Source: Agaricus subrufescens (Eukaryota > Basidiomycota > Agaricomycetes > Agaricales > Agaricaceae). From it: DNA of 64,000 nt. The notes beneath the pieces are model-generated. The model had not been told where the DNA came from and made no database searches. It was given only the letters and a program-made list of their open reading frames with translations. The translations under genes were made by a program, and so were the position numbers. This document shows, piece by piece, positions 54,895-64,000 of this stretch; positions within the stretch are counted from its first letter, which is position 1; every line of letters starts with the position of its first letter. Where the stretch lies: the NCBI GenBank assembly GCA_029945375.1, contig JAQOTE010000017.1, forward strand, positions 124,001-188,000. Direction: 5' to 3'.

Positions 54895-56634
54895 GCCTAT
54901 AACAAAAACCCCAGATTACAAGAATGAAAATGCCAAAGTGCAAGAATGAAACTGCCATTGAGTGAGATTGAAACTATCAATTGAATGCAATGAAAATTCC
55001 AACAAGGTAAATATGAAAACACCAATTGTTGGGAATGAAACATCCATAGTGCAATAATGAAAACCCCAGACCACAAGAATAAAAATGCCAAAGTGCAGTA
55101 ATGAAACTGCCATTGAATAAGATTGAAACTATCAATTGCATGCAATGAAAATTCCAACAAGGTAAATATGAAAACACCAATTGTTGGGAATGAAACATCC
55201 ATAGTGCAACAATGAAAACCCCAGACCACAAGAATAAAAATGCCAAAGTGCAGTAATGAAACTGCCATTGAATGAGATTGAAACTATCAATTGCATGCAA
55301 TGAAAATTCCAACAAGGTAAATATGAAAACACCAATTGTTGGGAATGAAACATCCATAGTGCAATAATGAAAACCCCAGACCACAAGAATAAAAATGCCA
55401 AAGTGCAGCAATGAAACTGCCATTGAATGAGATTGAAACTATCAATTGCATGCAATGAAAATTCCAACAAGGTAAATATGAAAACACAAATTGTTGGGAA
55501 TGAAACATCCATAGTGCAATAATGAAAACCCCAGACCAAGAATAAAATGCCACAAAAAAACAAACAACAACAATATTGAAACTATCAATTGCATGCAATG
55601 AAAATTCCAACAAGTCAAATATGAAAACACCAATTGTTGGGAATGAAACACCCATGGTGCAATAATGAAAACCCCAGACCATAAGAATAAAAATCCCAAA
55701 GTACAACAATGAAATTGCCATTGTATAAGGTTGAAACTATCAATTGTATACAATGAAAATCCCAACAAGTGGAAATGAGAATGTGCACAGGTAGGTATGA
55801 AAATGCCAATAGCTAGCAATAATACCTCCATGGGGTAATAATGAAAATGCCAAAGTTTTCTAATGAAAACTCCAAGTCACAATAATGAAAATGCCAAAAT
55901 TCAGCAATGAAATTGCTATTGCACAAGATTGAAACTATCAATTGGATATAATGAAAACCCCAGACAAGAATAAAAATACCAAAGTGGAGCATTGAAACTG
56001 CCATTGTATAAGATTGAAACTATCAATTGCATACAATGAAAACCCCAATAAGTGGAAATGAGAATGTACACAGGCAGGTATGAAAATGCCAATACCTGGC
56101 AATAATATCTCCATGGTATAATAATGAAAATGCCCAATGTTTCTAATGAAAATTCTTAGTCACAACAATGAAAATGCCAAAGTTCAGCAATGAAACTACC
56201 CATTATATAGAATGAAAACAAACAATTGGGTATGAAAATACTTACTACCAAATATGAAAACACCAATCCCTGGTTATGAAATGTCCATGATATAATAATG
56301 AAAACAAAATGAAAATCTCTAGACATAGTAATGAAAATGCCAATATCCACCAAGAACCAGTAGAATGAGATTGCCAACTGACTAGAATGAAACATCCAGT
56401 CAGATTTAACAATAGTAGTATAAACCAAGAATGATATTGCCAGTGTATAAGTATAGTATTGATAATATATTGGACTGGCATATTATGAAACCTCCAATCT
56501 CAAAAACAGCGGAATAATGAAAACATAGACTGGATATATCATAACCGTAAGTTGCAGTCGTTCATTGGATACAATGAAAATTCTTCAATTGGATATAGCC
56601 AATAAGTTATGATAACGGGTAGCAGCTACTAGTG
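54895..56634 (-). repeat. KDZ1 right terminal repeat
   Basis: Reverse complement of the left arm, beginning 43 bp after the transposase stop. It has four to five inner units compared with six on the left, so the arms differ in copy number. The outer end reads ..GATAACGGGTAGCAGCTACTAGTG. Confidence 0.9.
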
Positions 56635-58275
56635 GCGAGAATTTGCTGGAAATGCAAGTGCTCCCTCCCCTACCTCTTCCCCTTCGCTTTCTGCCCCCCT
56701 GCAGCTCGATGCTGACTTCCACTGGCTTGCAGATACAGGGGCCACTTCTCATATGACCCCCCACAAACATTGGTTCAAATCCTACTCCCCCCATCGCATT
56801 CCCATTTGCTTAGCTGATAATTCAGTTGTTTACTCTGCTGGGGTGGGGTCTGTGGTCTTTGAGCCAGTTTTGAGCGGAAAGGTGGCTAGAGCGGTCGAGT
56901 TTACTAGAGTTTTGCATGTTCCTGCTCTCCGGAGCAACTTGCTGTCTTGTCTATACCTTGCACAGCACAAGAATTTCATTATCACGATTTCTGCTTGTTC
57001 TATGGCCTTCTGCTGCAAGGGAACAACACTTTTCACGGCCACCATCCATCCTAACAACTCTGCTGAGCTAGATGGCTCAACTCTCACCTCGGAGGCCGCT
57101 TTTTCGGTCTCTACACTTCCCTGTGACCTCTCCCTATGGCATCGTCACTTTATTCACCACAATTATGCTGATGTGAGGTCTATGGTGAACAAGGAGCTTG
57201 TTACAGGCCTCAAAATCGACTCTAAAGCATCCCCTGACCCTATATGTGAGCCCTGCCTTGCTGGGAAGATGCATTCGCTTCCTTTCCCCTCTTCTACCAG
57301 CCATAATCGATCCCCACTCGAGCTGGTGCACTCAGACCTCATGGACCGCTCCCAGTCGCTTCCCACTCAGGCTACAAGTACTGGATAACGTTTATAGATG
57401 ACGCGACGCGTTTCCAGGCTGTATATCTGCTGAAAAGCAAGTCTGAGGCCTTTGAAGCGTTCAAAATCTACAAATCTTGGGCTGAAAACCAACCTAGGAG
57501 TCAAAATGCGCGCTCTACAGGACGATAAAGGCGGTGAATACATGTCTAAAGCGTTCCTAGCCTTCACGGAGCAGTGTGGCATCGATAGGAGGCATTCTAC
57601 TCACAACAGGCCTCACCAGAACGGTCTAGCTGAAAGGGCTAACAGAACTATGGGTGAAAGGATCACTGCAATGCTCTCTGAGTCAAAATTGCCTCCGAGT
57701 TTCTGGGGTGAATGCATCTTCTATGGTGCATGTAAGAATAGGCTTCCCAAGCATCACCCTCCCTGGTCTACACCCTTCCATAAGCGAAAGCCTGACGTCT
57801 CCCACCTCCGAAAGTAAAGTAATTGCCTATGTGCATATACAGTGAGATAAACGCAATTCTCTTCAGCCTCACTATGAAAAATGCGTTTTCATAGGCTATC
57901 CTACTGTCTACAAGGGCTGGAAGTTCTATAACCCAGTCACCAAGCGTTCAATTATCTCTGAGAGGGCAGAATTCGATGAAAGGTGCTCATGCGCTTCTAG
58001 AATTTACCTCAGCTTAGTCCCTTCATTTGCTGGCCCAGCTCTCCTGGAGACTCTATCGCTTCAGAGCCTCTCTCCACCGCCCTCGTCGCATCTCAGCTTC
58101 CCACCTCTCCAAGATGAAGGTGTATCTGGCCTCCCCTGCACCGTCTCTGCCGCCTAGTTCGACTCCAGTGATATTCCTCCTGAAGAGCCTAAAGTACCTC
58201 AGAATGCTCCTGAAGCTCCTGTGATCGCTCCTGCACCTCCTGTCATCGCTCCTGCATCTCCTGTTGCTCCCTCTC

Positions 58276-58292
58276 TACCTAGAACGCCTCCA
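58276..58292 (+). repeat. Target-site duplication of L4, left copy
   Basis: TACCTAGAACGCCTCCA, repeated at 60408-60424 after the L4 poly(A). Confidence 0.92.
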
Positions 58293-60407
58293 TTCCTTCC
58301 TTGACCTCTTACCACTACCTTCCTCTTTTGGAAGCCTCTGTGGTTTAGCTGCGCTAGTAGGGAATACAATTCATTATGCCTCCTAAACGTCGCAATAAGT
58401 CTCAACAACCTCCTCCGGCAGGTACGCCTGCCCCGCCGCGTCGCGAGACGTTGCAGGAATTTGCGGACGAGGACTGGGATCAACCTGGCCCTGCCCCTCC
58501 TGTTCCCGAGCTTGAGCCCTCTTTCTTTGTGGGCACCCTCTCTAACCCCAGCCAGACCTATGTCGGCGGTACTCCCTTCCAGTCTGAACGACCTTCGGCC
58601 TCTCGTCCTGGAAATCTACTCCCTCCTGCGGAGATACTCTCTGCATTTGATTCCGCTCCTCGACACGAGTTGACGCAAGTCACTCAGTCTCTTTTGGGCA
58701 AACGGCCTGAACAGCCGTCTCCGACCCCCTCCGCTATGCTGACCACTGAATCCCCTGCGCGGATTCCAGTTGACATCTCTCCGGACCCACCGGTACCGGA
58801 AATCCCTTATACCAAAGATAATGTTCCCGGCCGGGAACTTTTTTTCTCCACTTTAGAGGATTACACATCCTCTCTCACTTCAGCGGACAGCGATACCCCC
58901 AAATTCCTGTCCATGATACTTACGAGCTTGCAAGTTTTATTGCGAGACCGTAAAATCCTCGATCTCAAGTGTGACGGCGGTTTCACTGTCGCCAACCTTC
59001 TCGACGGGCTTCCACGTTCTCAACGCGTGGATTTCGCCCCACTTCCCCCCGGTACCACGGGTTCGGCATCCCGGCCGATCCCCAAACCACATGTCAAACG
59101 TGTCAAGACCGTCGCTCAATCCCCTCCCAAGCAGAGTGCTCCGGCCAAGGCCGATCGTGCACCTGCTCCTGTTCTCCAACGCCGTCCGCCTCCTTCGGAG
59201 GCTCCCGCCATTTCCATAGCCGCGCCTAAGCAACGTCGTCGTCGCCAGGGCAAACACACTGTACATGGCCCTTCACGCCGTGGCATATCCATTTGCATCC
59301 CTAGTGCACTCAATTTTCGAGCCACTATGATTACTTCTAAAATCTTGCACGAGATCAACAACCTTATCGCGAAGAATCTACCAGAGTCCTGCTTGGTACT
59401 CTTCTCTTCTCAGGATGAAGGTGGACCCGGGAAAGTATTCTTAGCCACCAACATCGTTCCCACCAAATCCGAAGCGGACTTTGTGCTCAAACACATCAAG
59501 TCACGTTTCCCCATCCCTGAGGGTGCGAGGCCTATTCGCACCTCCGCTATCAATTCCACATCTTATCTCAAGGTGTTGGATATTCCTATTGTCGATCCTA
59601 CTTCCAAAGAATGGCTCGCCCCCACCACCGCGCGAATTCACGACGAATTCAAACTTTCTGAACTCGGCTGCATGCTAGCCGGTTGGACACGCAACATCCG
59701 CATCATGCGGACTTCTCCCCACGCTGACTCATGCGTTGCATGGGTCGACATCGTAGATTTGGTATCCGGTGCGAATTCGAAGATTCTCATCGGTAAGCAT
59801 ATCCAAGTAGCTGGCACTAATTGCAGAATTGCCGGCGCTCGCCCCCACTCTGGGTCCGTCCTGTGCACTCGGTGTTACAGGTGGGGCCATCATCACTCTA
59901 AGTGCCGCCGTGAAGGTGTGCGCTGTCCCCTCTGCAGCGGTCCTCATCGTGAGGAGTCGCATCATCTTATGGTTCCAGCCGCTTCGGTTGAGAACCGACA
60001 TTGCGTGAACTGTACCGCGTCAAAGCGGGAAAAGCGTAATCACTCCGCCTTGGACAGAAAGAGTTGTCCGTTCTGGGCACATCGCTTTGATAGGGAATGG
60101 CTTCATCGCCAATTTCCGCCGAAGAAGATTTAACAGAGGTGTCGTGTATCTTCAACCACTTCTATTTTTCATTTTCACCTCTCACCGTCTTGTAAGTATC
60201 AATTCGGACCTTCTTTTATGCGTACCACTTCGATTCTATGGAACATTCTTTAGTTTACGTATGCAGTTTATTCTTACACTAGTTATCTCTCTGGTGTAGG
60301 GCTGGCAGGTGATGTAAAGCCGGGGGAACGCGTTATGGCACCCCACATACGAGGCCGGTTTTGAAATAAACCCCGTTGATTACAAAAAAAAAAAAAAATA
60401 AAAAAAA
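58293..60407 (+). mobile_element. L4: complete ORF1-only LINE (2.1 kb)
   Basis: Flanked by a perfect 17-bp target duplication. 5' end TTCCTTGACCTCTTACCACT, intact ORF1 (58376-60133), a 250-bp 3' UTR, and an A-rich tail from 60384. The 3' tail (60311-60383) is of the L1 type (GATGTAAAG..ACGCGTTATGGCACCCC..TTGATTAC). No endonuclease or RT is present and there is no room for one. It is a recent, complete, non-autonomous insertion. Confidence 0.9.
58376..60133 (+). CDS. L4 ORF1: Gag-like zinc-knuckle protein, intact
   Basis: 585 residues with an ATG start (MPPKRRNKSQQPPP). Residues 1-290 are Pro/Ser-rich. A conserved block starts QGKHTVHGPSRRGISI near 300; STSYLKVLDIPIV lies near 395. The zinc clusters CTRCYRWGHHHSKC and CPLCSGPHREESHH lie at about 490-530, then RHCVNCTASKREKR and the terminal CPFWAHRFDREWLHRQFP. 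Homologous along its C-terminal half to L3, L5 and L6 ORF1 and more distantly to L1 ORF1. Probably binds its own RNA and supports its retrotransposition by RT supplied by another element. Confidence 0.88.
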   Translation: MPPKRRNKSQQPPPAGTPAPPRRETLQEFADEDWDQPGPAPPVPELEPSFFVGTLSNPSQTYVGGTPFQSERPSASRPGNLLPPAEILSAFDSAPRHELTQVTQSLLGKRPEQPSPTPSAMLTTESPARIPVDISPDPPVPEIPYTKDNVPGRELFFSTLEDYTSSLTSADSDTPKFLSMILTSLQVLLRDRKILDLKCDGGFTVANLLDGLPRSQRVDFAPLPPGTTGSASRPIPKPHVKRVKTVAQSPPKQSAPAKADRAPAPVLQRRPPPSEAPAISIAAPKQRRRRQGKHTVHGPSRRGISICIPSALNFRATMITSKILHEINNLIAKNLPESCLVLFSSQDEGGPGKVFLATNIVPTKSEADFVLKHIKSRFPIPEGARPIRTSAINSTSYLKVLDIPIVDPTSKEWLAPTTARIHDEFKLSELGCMLAGWTRNIRIMRTSPHADSCVAWVDIVDLVSGANSKILIGKHIQVAGTNCRIAGARPHSGSVLCTRCYRWGHHHSKCRREGVRCPLCSGPHREESHHLMVPAASVENRHCVNCTASKREKRNHSALDRKSCPFWAHRFDREWLHRQFPPKKI

Positions 60408-60719
60408 TACCTAGAACGCCTCCACAACCTCCTGCACCGCTCCCTGTCACTCCTCCGACTGCTCCTGTGCCTGCTGAGCCTCCACGAGTCCCTAGGCGCA
60501 CCAATCGAGTTAGACAACCCCCTGGTGAGTGGTGGAGGGTTAAAAACATTGACCTACCTGGAGACAACCCAGAACTAGAAGAGGAGGCCGCTTTTTTGGT
60601 TGACAGTGACTTCTGTGATGTAGAGTTTGCTGGAGCAGTTTCTAATGCAGATCCTCGCTCCTACAGGCTGGCTATGCAGTCCCCTGACCGCTCTCACTGG
60701 CAGGACACTAGTAGCTAGC

Positions 60720-63400
60720 AATTTATTGATAATTTATTGGGACTATCCAAAGATGCAATCTTCATAATTCCTGATAACCTTTCATTTCATAACTTATGGG
60801 AAAATAGGTGACCTTCATAAATCTTGTAGTGATACATCTTCATTATTCAAAGGGATATCTTCATTGAGATCCAAAAAATGGTAAGTAATCTGTCATAAAT
60901 GCCTTGGGAGTCATAATCTTCATATGTATCTTCATTAATACTTGACATACCTTCATTAATACTTGATATATCTTCATTAATGGCAAGCACTTCTTCATTC
61001 AGTCCCAAACTCTAACTTACCACATATTTTCATATCTTCATATATGCATTGGCTTGCATAGTCTTCATAAGACTTTTCATTAACACTTGATCCATCTTCA
61101 TTAATGGCAGACACTTCTTCATTCTCTCCCAAACTCTAATTTGCCATATATCTTCATATCTTCATGTATGCATTGGGTTGTATAATCTTCATATGTATCT
61201 TCATTAATACTTGATATATCTTCATTAATACTATACACTTCTTCATTCATTCCCAAACTCTAATTTACCATATATCTTCATATCTTCATAGATGCATTGG
61301 GTTGTATAATCTTCATATGTATCTTCATTAATACTTGATATATCTTCATTAATACTATACACTTCTTCATTCATTCCCAAACTCTAATTTACCATATATC
61401 TTCATATCTTCATAGATGCATTGGGTTGTATAATCTTCATATGTATCTTTATTAATACTTGATATATTTTCATTAATACTACACACTTCTTCATTCATTC
61501 CCAAACTCTAATTTATCATATATCTTCATATCTTCATGCATTGGGTTGTATAATCTTCATATGTATCTTCATTAATACTTGATATATCTTCATTAATACT
61601 ATACACTTCTTCATTCATTCCCAAACTCTAATTTACCATATATCTTCATATCTTCATAGATGCATTGGGTTGTATAATCTTCATATGTATCTTCATTAAT
61701 ACTTGATATATTTTCATTAATACTACACACTTCTTCATTCATTCCCAAACTCTAATTTATCATATATCTTCATATCTTCATATATGCATTGGGTTGTATA
61801 ATCTTCATATGTATCTTCATTAATACTTGATATATCTTCATTAATACTATACACTTCTTCATTCATTCCCAAACTCTAATTTACCATATATCTTCATATC
61901 TTCATATATGCATTGGGTTGTATAATCTTCATATGTATCTTCATTAATACTTGATATATCTTCATTAATACTACACACTTCTTCATTCATTCCCAAACTC
62001 TAATTTATCATATATCTTCATATTTTCATAGATGCATTGGGTTGTATAATCTTCATATGTATCTTCATTAATACTTGATATATTTTCATTAATACTACAC
62101 ACGTCTTCATTCATTTCCAAACTCTAACTTACCATATATCTTCATATCTTCATACATGCATTGGGTTGTATAATCTTCATTAATGGCACACACTTCTTCA
62201 TTCATTCCCAAACTCTAATTTACCATATAACTTCATATCTTCATATATGCATTGGGTGTCCTAGTCTTCATATGTATCTTCATTAATAGTTGATATATCT
62301 TCATCAATGATAGACACTTCTTCATTCATTCCCAAACTCTAATTTACCATATATCTTCATGTCTTCATATATGCATTGGGTTGCATAATCTTCATAACAC
62401 TCTTCATTAACACTTGCTACATCTCTATTAATGATAGACACTTTGTCATTCTCTCCCAAACTTTAATTTGCCATACATATTCATATCTTTGATTTCTATA
62501 TATATACATTGGATTGCATAATCTTCATACAAATTTTCAATCATCTTTCATATACCTTTATTAGAATGGCAGGCATTTATTCATTCTCTCTTGAACTCTA
62601 ACTTACCACATCCCTTCATATCTTCATAAGTGTATGTCATTAATGAAGATATATCAAGTATTAATGAAGAGTTTTATGAACATTATGCAACCAAGTGCAT
62701 ATATGAAGATATGAAGATATGTGGTGAATTAGATTTTGACAATGAATGATAAAGTATTTGTTATTAATAAAGATATATCAAGTGTTAATGAAGAGTGTTA
62801 TGAAGATTATACAACCCAATGCATATATGAAGATATGAAGATATATGATAAATTAGAGATTGAGAATGAATGAAGAAGTGTCTATCATTAATGAAGATAT
62901 ATCAAGTATTAATGAAGATACATATGAAGACTAGGATACCCAATGCATATATGAAGATATGAAGATATATGGTAAATTCAAGTTTAGGAGTCAATGAAGA
63001 TGTGTTTGCTATTAATGAAGATACATATGAAGATTATGACACCTAATGCACATATTAAAATATGAAGATATGTGGTAAGTTAGACTTTGGGTGAGAATGA
63101 AGAAGTGTCTATTATTAAAGAAGATATAGTAAGTGAGTTTCATTAATCACAGCCACATCTTCATTATTAATGGATATTTCTTCATTCTATCTCTTACTAT
63201 AATTTATCATATCTTCAGTTTTTCATAAATCCATTGAGTCACACATGCTTTATATAAATACTACTACTGTATCTTCATTGTTACCATCTTCTGCTTCATT
63301 CTGTCCTGAACTAATATTTTCATTTCTTCATAAATACATTGGGTTGTGGTCTTTATTAGATACCTTTTCATTTCAAAATTGGACTTATTAATCATTCACA
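60720..63400 (+). repeat. KDZ2 arm: ATCTTCATTAAT satellite, about 123-bp unit
   Basis: About ten units from 61040 to 62400; GCATTGGGTTGTATAATCTT marks several (near 61171, 61294, 61417, 61537), with spacing close to 123 bp. From about 62630 to 63130 the same sequence runs in the opposite orientation. No gene is seen. Confidence 0.88.
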
Positions 63401-63539
63401 TCATATAGTTAAATTATTATCTGCTAACATTTTACTAATACTAAGGGAAGCAGATATAGGATAGGGGATAATACAACTTTCTTTTCTTCAAACCAACCTG
63501 GTCAAATATAAGATACTTTCAAAAGATATTGGGATATAC

Positions 63540-63973
63540 TCACTTTCTCTTTGTGTTTGGGTAATCATCAACACTTGTGTCAACATCAGCAATAGCACGT
63601 TTATTCACTCTCGGAGACAGGGTCTTCAACATCATCAGGAGGGTCCAGTTTACATCATCAGCAATGATGTTGAATTCAGATATCATGTGATCTGTTGCTG
63701 TCTTCTTGTCATCCCTTTCAGCCCGGTGAGCCCACCAAGCCAGCGCCATGATGACCAGAAAAACTCCAGTCGGGCCTGCATGCATCAACAATGACCAGTC
63801 AACACCTTCAGGAATGGATCTTGACAATGACCCATCTGGCTGATATTGCTCTTTCGGCTGCAGACACTTCCACCATTCGCTGAAAGTACCCGAAAACTCA
63901 CTAATTGTTACCTCGGGAGTTGATGTCAACTTGCGACCATACTTCATCCATGTCTTGATCTCAAGCGGCCGAT
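63540..63973 (-). CDS. KDZ2 accessory gene, 3'-terminal exon
   Basis: The last exon of a minus-strand gene entering from the right edge. It reads NRPLEIKTWMKYGRKL, EFSGTFSEWWKCLQP, VDWSLLMHAGPTGVFLVIM and ALAWWAHRAERDD, ending in a basic tail NTKRK and a stop at 63540. It aligns with the last exon of the KDZ1 accessory gene (RPPQVGIWIKNARKLA, FCKWWKLLQP, VDWSSLRRSGPNGFFIII, ALAWWAHHA). The 3' end faces the satellite arm, as in KDZ1. Function unknown. Confidence 0.75.
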
Positions 63974-64000
63974 TTTTTGTGGATAAATTCTATTAAGACA

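Larger units (their letters stand above)
42517..56634 (+). mobile_element. KDZ1: 14.1-kb KDZ-type DNA transposon with satellite-like long terminal inverted repeats
   Basis: Left arm 42517-44475 and right arm 54895-56634 are reverse complements; the outer 700 bp match nearly base for base by eye. Between them lie a minus-strand accessory gene (44492-47588) and a plus-strand KDZ transposase (51222-54852), so both genes point outward to an arm. The right end, read inward, starts CACTAGTAGCTGCTACC; the left end is a diverged GACTCGTGGCTGCTCTC. The flanks are L5 on the left and copia E on the right, so no target duplication can be read and the locus was rearranged after or during insertion. Confidence 0.8.
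56635..60705 (+). pseudogene. Copia E: decayed protease-integrase-linker-RT start, carrying L4
   Basis: Begins in late gag at the KDZ1 end, with an open protease region (WLADTGATSHM) to about 57340. A one-base deletion (57339), a one-base insertion (about 57492), several indels after 57715 and a TGA at 57843-57845 follow. Linker DNA is split by L4 at 58293-60407 and resumes to ..SHWQD, where KDZ2 begins at 60706. Confidence 0.87.
60706..64000 (+). mobile_element. KDZ2: left part of a second KDZ-type element
   Basis: Starts with CACTAGTAGCT inside copia E RT, identical for 11 bp to the KDZ1 right end read inward. A TTCAT-rich satellite arm follows, and then the end of a minus-strand accessory gene related to that of KDZ1. 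No transposase is visible; it would lie right of the window if present. Confidence 0.65.

Overview
The window is repeat-dominated nuclear DNA from a filamentous basidiomycete, most likely an Agaricomycete. The basis is the element mix: a KDZ transposon whose transposase has a CxC2-type cysteine cluster, short (about 50 bp) GT-AG introns, Tad-like LINEs and Ty1/copia elements. The species cannot be named. I see no single-copy housekeeping gene, rRNA, tRNA or CRISPR array. Two runs of 100 N (29344-29443 and 52946-53045) are assembly gaps.

Layout. (1) 1-9132: a minus-strand Ty3/gypsy element with gag, protease and RT-RNaseH-integrase reading frames joined by two apparent -1 frameshift sites. A spliced plus-strand gene (3-719) lies downstream of pol, apparently inside the element. 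(2) 9131-42516: a graveyard of copia elements (here called A, B, F, G, C, H, D) nested into one another and repeatedly hit by LINE-type elements (L1, S1, L2, L6, L3, S2, L5). (3) 42517-56634: KDZ1, a 14.1-kb DNA transposon. Its long terminal inverted repeats are built of a TTTCAT-rich satellite, and it carries two divergent genes: an accessory gene (minus) and an intron-rich KDZ transposase (plus). (4) 56635-60705: decayed copia E, interrupted by the intact ORF1-only LINE L4. (5) 60706-64000: the left part of a second KDZ-type element (KDZ2), with a different TTCAT-rich satellite arm and a homologue of the same accessory gene running off the right edge.

How the parts work together. The LINE-type insertions fall into three tiers with related 5' starts and related 3' tails. 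One is an 8-kb element with ORF1 plus endonuclease/RT (L1). The second is a set of about 2.1-2.3 kb elements coding only for an ORF1 protein (L3, L4; fragments L5, L6). The third is about 1.33-kb elements with no convincing ORF (S1, S2). This looks like a chain of non-autonomous parasites on one retrotransposition machinery. The two KDZ elements share an 11-bp end, the accessory gene and satellite arms of similar flavour. The copia copies share a 317-bp LTR (274 bp in F) containing an intron-like unit between direct repeats, and a primer site that matches the anticodon arm of initiator tRNA-Met. Most copies are broken; copia A pol, the gypsy frames, L1 ORF1, L4 ORF1 and the KDZ1 genes are the best preserved.
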